Positions 36,962 through 44,025 of a DNA stretch of 52,829 nt are shown here, in pieces. Below the pieces are notes generated by a model. It was not told where the DNA came from, did not search any database, and worked only from the letters and a program-made list of their open reading frames with translations. This DNA comes from Myxococcota bacterium (GTDB lineage: Bacteria; Myxococcota; Kuafuiibacteriia; Kuafuiibacteriales; Kuafuiibacteriaceae): NCBI GenBank assembly GCA_028289325.1, contig JANQQN010000261.1:1-52829 (forward strand), written 5' to 3'. Positions within the stretch are counted from its first letter, which is position 1. Each line of letters opens with the position of its first letter. Made by a program: the position numbers and the translations under genes.

Positions 36962-37807
36962 ATGGCGAAGAACGTTCTGAGCACCGTCATCGTCGGCACG
37001 ATCGCCGTCGCGCCCCGTATCACCCTCGCCGACGAGCCGCCGACCCTGGCCGCGGATCGCCCGGGCTTTTCCGACAGCACGTGGGACGTTCCGTGGGGCC
37101 ACGTGGCCGTCGAGACGGGGGTGGGTCTCGACGGCCCCTTCGAGGCCCTCGACGACGCGACCATCGCCCTGCCCCAAGCGCGGATTCGGGTCGGCCTCCC
37201 CGGCCCCCTGGAGGCGATCGTGGTGGCGCCGAGCCTGATTTACGACGGGGCGGCCTCGTCCGACGAACTGGGCGCCTCCGACCTTGGGCTCGGACTCAAG
37301 GTTGCTTTCGATCTGGCCGCGGCCACCGCCATGTCCGCGGTGGCCACGGTCACCGTGCCCACCGCGAGCGACGGCTTCGGCAGCGACGATCCCACCGGAA
37401 CCCTCGGCCTCAACTTCGACTTCGGCGTGACCGATGACCTCACGCTGACCGCCGCCGGCTTCGCGGGCGTCGCCGACAGCGCGATCCAGCTCGGTATCGG
37501 CGGCCTGGCCGGCTACGCCCTCGGCGAGTTCGGGGTGTACGTCCAGGCGTTCCTGACCCGGAGCGCGGCGTGTGCGGTGGAGACGTTCGGCGACCTACGG
37601 ACGGAAGCGGAAACCGTCACCACGTCACTGGGCTTCGGCGGCGGCGTCACCTACATGCCCACCCGCTCCATCCAGTTCGATCTGTTCGTCGACGTCCTCC
37701 CCCTGTCGGACACCACCGTATCGGCGGCGGACTCCGGCGTCGTCCTCGCCGACCCCGGCAACACGGCCGGCCTGTCCGCGGGCCTCGGCTTCTCGTTCCT
37801 GTTGTAG
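36962..37807 (+). CDS. Outer-membrane beta-barrel protein, transporter (MetA-phenol-pathway) type
   Basis: The 281-aa product starts with a Sec signal peptide (VLSTVIVGTIAVAPRITLAD, cleavage near residue 24) and then AADRPGFSDSTWDVPWGHVA. That is the beginning of the outer-membrane family annotated as transporter or MetA-pathway-of-phenol-degradation protein. Alternating hydrophobic strands follow (RIRVGLPGPLEAIVVAPSLI; GTLGLNFDFGVTDDLTLTAA), ending SAGLGFSFLL with a C-terminal aromatic/hydrophobic barrel signal. ATG 36962 is chosen for the signal peptide; an earlier in-frame ATG would give a non-secreted extension. Cargo unknown. Confidence 0.72.
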   Translation: MAKNVLSTVIVGTIAVAPRITLADEPPTLAADRPGFSDSTWDVPWGHVAVETGVGLDGPFEALDDATIALPQARIRVGLPGPLEAIVVAPSLIYDGAASSDELGASDLGLGLKVAFDLAAATAMSAVATVTVPTASDGFGSDDPTGTLGLNFDFGVTDDLTLTAAGFAGVADSAIQLGIGGLAGYALGEFGVYVQAFLTRSAACAVETFGDLRTEAETVTTSLGFGGGVTYMPTRSIQFDLFVDVLPLSDTTVSAADSGVVLADPGNTAGLSAGLGFSFLL

Positions 37808-37850
37808 GTAGGAACCGATCCTGTTGTAGGAACCCGGCGCGGCGCCGGTC

Positions 37851-38333
37851 TCAGCGGGCGAAGGGCGCGTCGAGGACGATGACCCCGTCGCTGTCGGCAT
37901 AGGCGTAGTGACCCGGCGACCACCGAACGCCGGCGAAGTCGACCGTCACGTCCCGGTGACCTTCGCCCCGCTTGACGCTGCGTTTGGGGCTGGTGCCCAG
38001 CGCTTTGACGCCGACATCCATGGTTCGGATCACCGCGCTGTCCCGAATGCACCCGTACACAATGACCCCCGCCCAGCCGTTATCCCGAGCCAGAGCCGCG
38101 AGCCGATCCCCGACCAACGCGCACCGGCGGCTGCCCCCGCCGTCGACGACGAGGACCCGCCCCCCGCCGGGTTCCTCCAAGGCAGACCGGACGAGGACGT
38201 TGTCTTCGAAGACCTTCACCGTGCTGATGGGACCGAAGAACGCCGTCTTCGCCCCGTAGTCGGCGAACGACGCCACGGCGATCGGCGCCTCGGGATGCTG
38301 GTCGGAGATGTCGGCAACGGCCCAGGACTCCAT
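37851..38333 (-). CDS. rraA: RraA-family protein (regulator of RNase E activity A)
   Basis: The 160-aa product matches the compact RraA fold: [20 protein letters not shown] at the N terminus, [60 protein letters not shown] and [19 protein letters not shown]. The GDRL and CIRD motifs are those shared by RraA and HMG/CHA aldolases. RraA inhibits RNase E in gammaproteobacteria; in other phyla members can be oxaloacetate decarboxylases or aldolases, so the activity here is uncertain. Start ATG 38333. It is convergent with the outer-membrane protein gene. Confidence 0.88.
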   Translation of the reverse strand: MESWAVADISDQHPEAPIAVASFADYGAKTAFFGPISTVKVFEDNVLVRSALEEPGGGRVLVVDGGGSRRCALVGDRLAALARDNGWAGVIVYGCIRDSAVIRTMDVGVKALGTSPKRSVKRGEGHRDVTVDFAGVRWSPGHYAYADSDGVIVLDAPFAR

Positions 38334-38437
38334 GCGCTCATGGATCGACCATGGATGAGGGCGCGGTCAACGGGCTCGCCCATCGTCTGAACAGGCGAGC
38401 GCCGCGACGGCGCGAGGATGGTACGGTCATCGCGGTG

Positions 38438-39190
38438 ATGCGCTTAGAGAGAATCGTCAGCGGCGGGGCGATCAGCGCGGTGCTCGGGGCGCTCCTCCTT
38501 GCCCCGGTCGCGGGGATGATCTGGTCAAAGTGGTACTGGGGCTACTTCTTCGAGCCCCCCGCCCTCGCGGCTGAGCTCACCCAGCCGCGACACCTCCTGC
38601 GCATGTCGCACATGTTCGAGATCGGCCCCCACGGTCCCCAGGGTCCGAAGATGAATAAGCCCGTAGAACGGGTGACCCGCGACCTCGATCTGTTTTTGAG
38701 CAACGGACCCTACATGGGGCCGTCGGCCCTTCATCGCATCGAGTACCGGTTCAGCGAGCTCGGTCTCGATCCCGAAGACCCGAGCGGCGTTGATGGCCGG
38801 CTCGGGGCCGAGGTGTGGGCCGCCCTGCGCAAGGCCGGCCTGTTCGTCGATGAACGCGGGCCCGATGCCCACCGCCTGCGGGGAGACATCGGGGAGTTCG
38901 TCGCCGACGACGGCCGGCGACTGGTGTTCGCGGGGGTCCTGGGAACCGCGGTCGCCAACGATCACTATCCGTATTACGAGCTCGTCGCCGTACGTACCTC
39001 GGACGGTCTTCAGCCCCTCGAAACCATCTTCTACTACGAGGACATCGCGGGCTTCGAAGGCCTGCGATGGTGGGCGGTCTCGTTCGTGATGTTCCCCCTG
39101 TTGGGCATCGGGGCGCTCATAACAAGCCTGACGGCGGTGCTCGTCGCCCACGTCTATCGGCGGCTGGGCCACGAACCCGAACCCGACTGA
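38438..39190 (+). CDS. Uncharacterised membrane protein, 250 aa
   Basis: Not recognised. The product has an N-terminal membrane helix (GGAISAVLGALLLAPVAGMI), a soluble middle of about 170 residues (THE-like blocks such as LSNGPYMGPSALHRIEYRFS and ADDGRRLVFAGVLGTAVAND) and a C-terminal helix (VMFPLLGIGALITSLTAVLV). The arrangement suggests an extracytoplasmic domain held by two helices. Start ATG 38438, with a GTG one codon before as an alternative. Divergent from rraA. Confidence 0.6.
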   Translation: MRLERIVSGGAISAVLGALLLAPVAGMIWSKWYWGYFFEPPALAAELTQPRHLLRMSHMFEIGPHGPQGPKMNKPVERVTRDLDLFLSNGPYMGPSALHRIEYRFSELGLDPEDPSGVDGRLGAEVWAALRKAGLFVDERGPDAHRLRGDIGEFVADDGRRLVFAGVLGTAVANDHYPYYELVAVRTSDGLQPLETIFYYEDIAGFEGLRWWAVSFVMFPLLGIGALITSLTAVLVAHVYRRLGHEPEPD

Positions 39191-39286
39191 GATCCATCGG
39201 CGTCCCAGCGCGGATGGTCCCATCACCCGGGACACAGGCTCCGATCCCGAGACGCAGCGGAGCTCAGGGCGCTCATCACCATCGCG

Positions 39287-41656
39287 TCATCCCGCGCGCG
39301 AAACTTGAACATGCCGCCTCGCCGGTGAGCCCGCCGTCTTCGGCCCGCGCGCCGTGGCCAGGACCAGGCTCACGAGCAGGCCGAGCAGCGATATCATCGC
39401 CCAACGCTCTGCGCGCCCAACGTAGCGAAGAGAGACCCGATGGGCACCAGCAGGCACCAATACGGCCGTCTGGCCCATCTCGGCGACGAACACCGGCGCC
39501 GGGCGGCCGTCGACCGTCGCCGTCCATCGCGGGTGATAGGTCTCCTGGATGAGGACCATGGCCTCGCAGGGTACATCGGCGTGAAATGCCACGTCGCCGT
39601 TGGGCGACGGGGGCTCGGCGCGAACCACGGCTTGCCGTCGACAATCGGTCGCCGGCGAACCTTCGACCCGCGGCGACGGCGCGCTCGGGTCGAGGACCAG
39701 GAGCACGTCCCACGTCGATAGCCGGGTCAAGTGCGCGACGTTGTCCGGACGACGCATCGACTCGGGCCGAATCCGCCGCCACTCCGAAAACGCGTCGACG
39801 TACGGGCGGTGGGGCTGCAGCGGGAAGACGTAGTGCGAGACCTGGCCTTCGATCGGGAACATCGTGAGGCCAGGCCGTGGGAGGCGCGCCCAAGTCGAGA
39901 CCGCGTGAACCCCGGCTCGCCCGAGGAGCACCTCGGCCTCAGGATAGCCGTGGCTTCGGATGAGATCGAAGGCGGCGGCCGAGCTTGGGTTGCTCTGGCC
40001 TTCGGCGTCATAGTCGTAGAACGCTCGCACGTCGCGATAGCTCAAGGTGCCTCGTCGTGCGCCGGCGACCATGGACTGCTCGTATAGCTTCAACGACGGA
40101 TCCACGGTCAGCGGCGCCCGCCGGTCGTTGGGGCCCAGCCGGTAGACGCGCCGCTGCAGCCCTCGGATGGCGTGGTGGAGATCATCGGCCGGGCGAACGT
40201 CGACCGGACCGCCCTGAATCGCGTAGCCGGCCGCCCAGGCGACATCGAGCGCAGCGATGGCGGTCAGCGCCAGCAGCCGCGACCGGGGCGCCTTCACTAC
40301 CGTCACCGCCAATAGCGCCAACGCCGGCACTGCGACCGCATGTCCGAGGCGGTGGCCCTGGGCCAGCCTGACCAGCTCGACGAGGAACCCGGGCTCGACG
40401 CCCAACAGGTCGCGGGAGGGCGGCGACAGCATCGTCGGCAACGCCGACGTGAACGACGCGCTGGTGAGTACGACCCACAGACCGATGGCCACCGCTGCGT
40501 GGGCGGCGAGGGGCCACGGGGGGCCCTTGCTTTTCGCCCAGGCGCGGGGGGCATACGCGAGCGCGACGGCCACCGCCGCCATCGCGAGCGCCATGAACTT
40601 GACCGGGTACCTCGCGCTGGTCATGACCGGCAGCCGCGCCACCAGGCCGTGCAGCGGGGTCAAAGGCCCGAGGCCGATGACCACGAAACCCGCCGCCACC
40701 GCCAACGCGATCACCGACGGCCGGCGCAGACCGACCGCCATCGACACGAGAAGACCCGCGTACAGCGACAGCAGATAGGGCCGCGGCCGGCCGCCGAAGA
40801 GCCCCTGAAACCGAGCCTCGCCGATCTCGGGCAGGCTCCAGAAGCTCGGAACGAGCACGCTGATGAGACGCCAAGGATGGACGGACCAGTAGGATTGCTC
40901 GGTGTACGAGAAGCCCTGGCCCCGGCGGGTGTTGCTGAGGCTCTCGAGCACCGGCATCAGCTCCACCGCGGACGCCGCGAAAGCCAACACGAGGCCCGCC
41001 GCGAGCGCCGGCGCCGCCCGCCACGAGGGGCGAACCACCGCCAGCAGCACCACGCCCACGAGGAGATCCATGAGCATCACCTCCGGCGTGATGCCCTGCA
41101 GGTGCCAGCCGCCCCACAGCCCAAGCCAGCCCACGTTGCGCAAGTTGGGCTGCCTCAGCAGGCGCGCGACGGCCCAGTACGTCCAGGGCGCGTAAGCGAG
41201 GCCTTGCAGTATGATCACCAGATTCTCGAACGACACGATGGGACCGGCGAGCGGAACGAGCGCGGCCCAGAACGCGCCCATCGCCGAGAATCCGAGGCTA
41301 CGAAACAGCGCGTACACCCCAAGGCACGCCAAGAGGACGTGGCCGGCGACAAACCAGTCGTACATGATGTCGAACGGCCCCACCGCGAACAGCAGCACGA
41401 GGGGGGTGTAGGTGGCGTTTAGGATGGACTCGATGGGGACCCCGGAGCCGTGGGCCAACGTCCGGGTGGGCAGATGGCCGGCTCGGATCGTATCGATAAC
41501 GAACCACCACCGCCGTCGAAAGGCCAGGTCATGGTCGCCGAACCACAGTCCGTCGCTCGCGCCAAGCACGTCGCGAAACGCGATGGCGACCAGCCCCGCC
41601 AAAACGGCGACGGCCCACAAGTCCCGGCGGCCCATCGTTCGTAACCCGGAAATCAT
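39287..41656 (-). CDS. YfhO-type polytopic membrane protein
   Basis: The 789-aa product has about 12 hydrophobic segments in its first 480 residues, one large extracytoplasmic region (about 485-740) and a final membrane helix (WAMISLLGLLVSLVLATARG). Loop motifs (GDHDLAF in the first large loop; ARYPVKFMALAMAAVAVALA) and VLIQETYHPRWTATVDGRPA, repeated across the family before the last helix, match YfhO/DUF6541-type proteins. Members are linked to glycosylation of lipoteichoic acid or cell-surface polymers (GT-C-like fold). Acceptor here is unknown. ATG 41656 has no strong ribosome-binding site; an ATG seven codons later is possible. Confidence 0.75.
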   Translation of the reverse strand: MISGLRTMGRRDLWAVAVLAGLVAIAFRDVLGASDGLWFGDHDLAFRRRWWFVIDTIRAGHLPTRTLAHGSGVPIESILNATYTPLVLLFAVGPFDIMYDWFVAGHVLLACLGVYALFRSLGFSAMGAFWAALVPLAGPIVSFENLVIILQGLAYAPWTYWAVARLLRQPNLRNVGWLGLWGGWHLQGITPEVMLMDLLVGVVLLAVVRPSWRAAPALAAGLVLAFAASAVELMPVLESLSNTRRGQGFSYTEQSYWSVHPWRLISVLVPSFWSLPEIGEARFQGLFGGRPRPYLLSLYAGLLVSMAVGLRRPSVIALAVAAGFVVIGLGPLTPLHGLVARLPVMTSARYPVKFMALAMAAVAVALAYAPRAWAKSKGPPWPLAAHAAVAIGLWVVLTSASFTSALPTMLSPPSRDLLGVEPGFLVELVRLAQGHRLGHAVAVPALALLAVTVVKAPRSRLLALTAIAALDVAWAAGYAIQGGPVDVRPADDLHHAIRGLQRRVYRLGPNDRRAPLTVDPSLKLYEQSMVAGARRGTLSYRDVRAFYDYDAEGQSNPSSAAAFDLIRSHGYPEAEVLLGRAGVHAVSTWARLPRPGLTMFPIEGQVSHYVFPLQPHRPYVDAFSEWRRIRPESMRRPDNVAHLTRLSTWDVLLVLDPSAPSPRVEGSPATDCRRQAVVRAEPPSPNGDVAFHADVPCEAMVLIQETYHPRWTATVDGRPAPVFVAEMGQTAVLVPAGAHRVSLRYVGRAERWAMISLLGLLVSLVLATARGPKTAGSPARRHVQVSRAG

Positions 41657-41809
41657 TGGGGAGGCCCGCCGAGAGCCTATACGACCAGGCCGCCCGAATC
41701 GGACAAGACAGGTCAGACTGCCGGAATTCGATACGCCGCCGCGCGCGACGGCCTCCCGAGCTGAGCGCGATTACGCCCACCGCGCGGTGTTCGCTCGGTT
41801 CGATAACCC

Positions 41810-41857
41810 AAAAAAAAAGGGCCCGAAGACCAGACACATCGTCGGGTCTTCGGGGCC
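41810..41857 (-). terminator. Intrinsic terminator of the tRNA-Lys locus
   Basis: On the minus strand GGCCCCGAAGACCC pairs with GGTCTTCGGGCC around a 12-nt loop and is followed by nine T. It lies 8 bp after the end of the tRNA-Lys 3' fragment, as expected for the original terminator of a complete tRNA-Lys gene. It marks the chromosome side of the phage junction. Confidence 0.88.
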
Positions 41858-41864
41858 ACCGTCT

Positions 41865-41911
41865 TGGGGGCAGAGGGAATCGAACCCCCAACCTATTGAT
41901 TAAGAGTCAAA
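41865..41911 (-). other. att site: 3' part of a tRNA-Lys(CTT) gene at the phage junction
   Basis: Read on the minus strand, the 47 nt contain anticodon-arm sequence with loop CTCTTAA (anticodon CTT at 41902-41904), a 5-nt variable loop and a T-arm GGGGG-TTCGATT-CCCTC. The acceptor 3' strand TGCCCCC and discriminator A follow. The matching 5' acceptor strand (GGGGGCA) and D-arm are absent from the following about 100 bp. This is the arrangement left when a phage integrates into the 3' half of a tRNA gene. The regenerated full tRNA should lie at the other end, outside the window. The exact core limits cannot be fixed without that end. Confidence 0.85.
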
Positions 41912-42020
41912 TAGACCCGATCTGACATATGCCCGAAACAAGCCATTTCAGGTGGTTAGACGCCATGTCTCGAGACCCCCGGAGACGACCCGAGACTAGA
42001 ATCTACGGTCAAAACTACGG

Positions 42021-42434
42021 TCAACGAGCTTGCTCCCGGCGACGGATAAATGCCTCGACTTCCCGACGCTCGATCAATCTCCTGCCCCCAGGCCGGGGCC
42101 GGATGAACGGCAGGTCGCCCGCCAGCAGTAAGCGATCGACCTGCCTGGTCGAGCATCCAAGCATGGTCGCGACCTGGGCTCGGGTCAGCAGTGCCCGGGG
42201 ATCGGAAGGCAGTGGCTGGGGCCGTGGATCGTCCCCCTCGCCCTCCACGCTGGTGGGCAGCTGGCCGGCCAGTTCCTTGGCCAGGAGCGCCAGTTCCTCC
42301 GCCGCCGCCTCCCTACGGCTAAGGCGGTAGAGCTCTTCCACAGAGCTGACACGCCTGGGCCGTGGAATTCCTGCGCGGTCGTGCAGCTTGTCGATCTCTT
42401 GACCCGTCATCGGCCGGGGCAAGTAGAAGACCAT
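42021..42434 (-). CDS. Excisionase-like helix-turn-helix protein
   Basis: The 137-aa product has a charged N-terminal half (VFYLPRPMTGQEIDKLHDRA, RREAAAEELALLAKELAGQL). Its C-terminal winged HTH is of the excisionase/MerR type: LLTRAQVATMLGCSTRQVDR, then LLLAGDLPFIRPRPGGRRLI and EVEAFI. It is the first phage gene next to the att fragment, where recombination directionality factors usually lie, which supports an excisionase or regulatory role. Its ATG directly follows the TGA of the upstream DUF5131 gene with no gap. Confidence 0.72.
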   Translation of the reverse strand: MVFYLPRPMTGQEIDKLHDRAGIPRPRRVSSVEELYRLSRREAAAEELALLAKELAGQLPTSVEGEGDDPRPQPLPSDPRALLTRAQVATMLGCSTRQVDRLLLAGDLPFIRPRPGGRRLIERREVEAFIRRREQAR

Positions 42435-43271
42435 TCAGGCCGCCATCCTTGCGGTCCATGGGCGCGCAATCTCGAGGGCCATGGCCCGGGCCTTGGCGCG
42501 ATCCGACTGGTCGATGGCCCTCGCCCGGCGCTCCGGCTTCTCATCCCAGGTCCGGCCGTCCAACCGTCGTCCAGCGGCTTTCTTGCCTACGTTCCTGCCG
42601 GTCTGGGGATGGAACTGACCCCATTGCTTGAAGAAGAATGGAACGCCCTGTTCGACGCACTGGTCGCGCACCGACCTCACCCACTGGGGCTCCAAGGGTC
42701 GCGCACCGGGACCACTCTCGCCCCCGACTATGACCCAGTGGATGCCCGTCAAGTCCAAGGGACCCAGGTCCTCCAACAGGGGCTCGATGGAGAGGAACCG
42801 CACTTGGGCCGGTGTCTCTCGCAAGAGGTCCATGCGAGGAAGACCGTACTTACGGTCCTCGACGCTCACTCCCCACCAACAGTGGTCCAGATCTGCTGCC
42901 CATCGGAGGGGCCCGGACAGGAGCGTGCGCATTCGCTCGGGCCGCTTGGTCAGCAGTTGGAACCGGTGCCAGGGAGTGAGTTGCATGACCCGGCAAACGG
43001 ATTCGATGTACTCGTCCGGCACCTGCGGGTGAAACAGGTCGGACATGCTGTTGACGAACACCGTAGATGGCCGCGTCCGTTGGGTGGGCTGTACAAGTTT
43101 GTGAGGCACGAGCCTAAGGTCGAACCCCTGCTCGTACGGGTGACCCGCAACCCCTTGGAAGCGCTTCGCGAATGTCTCGGCGTAACAGTTCTTGCACCCG
43201 GGACTAACCTTGTCGCACCCGCGTGTGGGATTCCATGTTGAATCCGTCCATTCAATAGATGACTTTTGCAC
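42435..43271 (-). CDS. Phage Gp37/Gp68 family protein (DUF5131)
   Basis: The 278-aa product matches the Gp37/Gp68 family: SSIEWTDSTWNPTRGCDKVS, then PGCKNCYAETFAKRF with three cysteines at 19, 26 and 29 (CX6CX2C). VFVNSMSDLFHPQVPDEYI and FQLLTKRPERM follow, then WGVSVEDRKYGLPRMDLL, IHWVIVGGESGPGARPLEPQ and VPFFFKQWGQ. The cysteine cluster and barrel-like order suggest a radical-SAM-related iron-sulfur enzyme, but activity has not been established to my knowledge. Start is GTG 43271 with a GAAAGAAG purine tract upstream. It is coupled to the excisionase-like gene (stop and start adjacent). Confidence 0.85.
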   Translation of the reverse strand: MQKSSIEWTDSTWNPTRGCDKVSPGCKNCYAETFAKRFQGVAGHPYEQGFDLRLVPHKLVQPTQRTRPSTVFVNSMSDLFHPQVPDEYIESVCRVMQLTPWHRFQLLTKRPERMRTLLSGPLRWAADLDHCWWGVSVEDRKYGLPRMDLLRETPAQVRFLSIEPLLEDLGPLDLTGIHWVIVGGESGPGARPLEPQWVRSVRDQCVEQGVPFFFKQWGQFHPQTGRNVGKKAAGRRLDGRTWDEKPERRARAIDQSDRAKARAMALEIARPWTARMAA

Positions 43272-43371
43272 CTTCTTTCACTTCTTTCCTTCCTGCAACC
43301 CGTCGATGAGGCTGGTTCATCCGTGATGAGCACCCGCCCGCAGGCGTCTAGCCCTTGTTCATGGTCCGTCC

Positions 43372-43472
43372 ATAGCTCAAGATGGGCATCAATATGATGG
43401 GATGTGAGCTATTCTGCTCCCACATTTAGACCTATAATAGCCGAAATAGAGACAAATAGCTCATTTAGCTCG
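43372..43472. promoter_or_regulatory. Operator-like octamer cluster (ATAGCTCA / TGAGCTAT)
   Basis: ATAGCTCA occurs at 43372-43379 and 43456-43463, its reverse complement TGAGCTAT at 43405-43412, and a degenerate TTAGCTCG at 43465-43472. The TATAAT at 43433-43438 lies between the copies. Repeated half-sites around a promoter suggest binding sites for a phage repressor or activator. Confidence 0.5.
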
Positions 43473-43819
43473 ATGACCCATTGCATCTGCGCAAAGGATG
43501 CAAGAATGGCGAACATCGGTACACAGACGCGCGAACGCAGCCTCCAGATTTACGTCAGCATGAGCTGGACTGTTAGGTCGCTCTACTTAACAAACGCGTA
43601 GGACCCAAGCCTCGGGATGATCATGGCCTAGGGCCCAGGGCTTTGCATCGATTCAAACCTCCGAGATCGGTCCCGCACCCGCCCGCTGGACGGGTACTAT
43701 GGTCCACCGTCATGGGACATCGCTTCCGAAGCTGGCACGACTTCAGCCGACGCTTTGAACGCGAGGAGGAGCTTGTTAGTCCTAGGTTTTTGAACGTGGT
43801 GACCGACCCGTGAGTCCCC

Positions 43820-43839
43820 TTTTTAATCATGATTAAAAA
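43820..43839. repeat. Perfect 20-bp palindrome
   Basis: TTTTTAATCATGATTAAAAA is fully self-complementary. Its right half supplies the T-tract of the minus-strand terminator next to it, and it could serve as a bidirectional terminator part or as a dimeric protein binding site. Confidence 0.7.
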
Positions 43840-43880
43840 CCGGTGGCTGGCCCCGTTGTGGAACTAACTAGCCAACCACC
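43835..43880 (-). terminator. Intrinsic terminator of the polymerase operon
   Basis: On the minus strand GGTGGTTGGC (43880-43871) pairs with GCCAGCCACC (43851-43842), with one G-U pair, and is followed by GGTTTTT. The 5' arm overlaps the last codons of the 53-aa gene. It closes the minus-strand operon that begins near 45,200-45,600. Confidence 0.75.
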
Positions 43881-44025
43881 AGAGGTAGCCGCTCACGCGC
43901 TGCTGAACATCATCGTTCGGATTCGCCTGCGCCCACTGTTCGGCCTTGTCCATGATTTCTCGGATTCGTTTTTGGGTTGCTTTCGTACTCTCATCGTTTT
44001 CTCTTTTCTGCCCTTGGGGCCTCAT
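43864..44025 (-). CDS. 53-aa protein coupled to the phage polymerase-like gene
   Basis: ATG at 44025 overlaps the stop codon of the polymerase-like gene by four bases (ATGA), and the frame ends at TAG 43864 inside the terminator stem. The peptide begins MRPQGQKRENDESTKATQKR, continues IREIMDKAEQWAQANPNDDV and ends QQRVSGYLWWLAS. It is mostly helical, with a basic first half and an amphipathic second half. Overlap, codon pattern and position before the terminator make it a likely real gene, below the size most gene finders accept. Possible partner of the polymerase; function unknown. Confidence 0.6.
   Translation of the reverse strand: MRPQGQKRENDESTKATQKRIREIMDKAEQWAQANPNDDVQQRVSGYLWWLAS

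Larger units (their letters stand above)
43272..43863. other. Phage control region without a clear gene
   Basis: About 590 bp of lower GC between the DUF5131 gene and the 53-aa gene, both on the minus strand. It holds three perfect copies and one degenerate copy of the octamer ATAGCTCA, a perfect TATAAT (43433-43438) without a good -35, a 20-bp palindrome (43820-43839) and a terminator stem. Two very short plus-strand frames (43506-43601 with AAGGA before the ATG; 43712-43813) are possible but unsupported. No repressor gene of normal size is visible. Confidence 0.5.

Noticed and set aside
41912..42020. Possible complete tRNA at the phage junction.
   Set aside because: The 5' acceptor strand GGGGGCA and a D-arm are absent, so only the 3' part is present.
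43506..43601. 31-codon plus-strand frame with AAGGA before the ATG in the phage control region.
   Set aside because: No recognisable motif; composition not clearly protein-like. Mentioned only within the control-region entry.
43712..43813. 33-codon plus-strand frame before the 20-bp palindrome.
   Set aside because: Protein-like composition (FSRRFEREEEL) but no ribosome-binding site and no upstream promoter.
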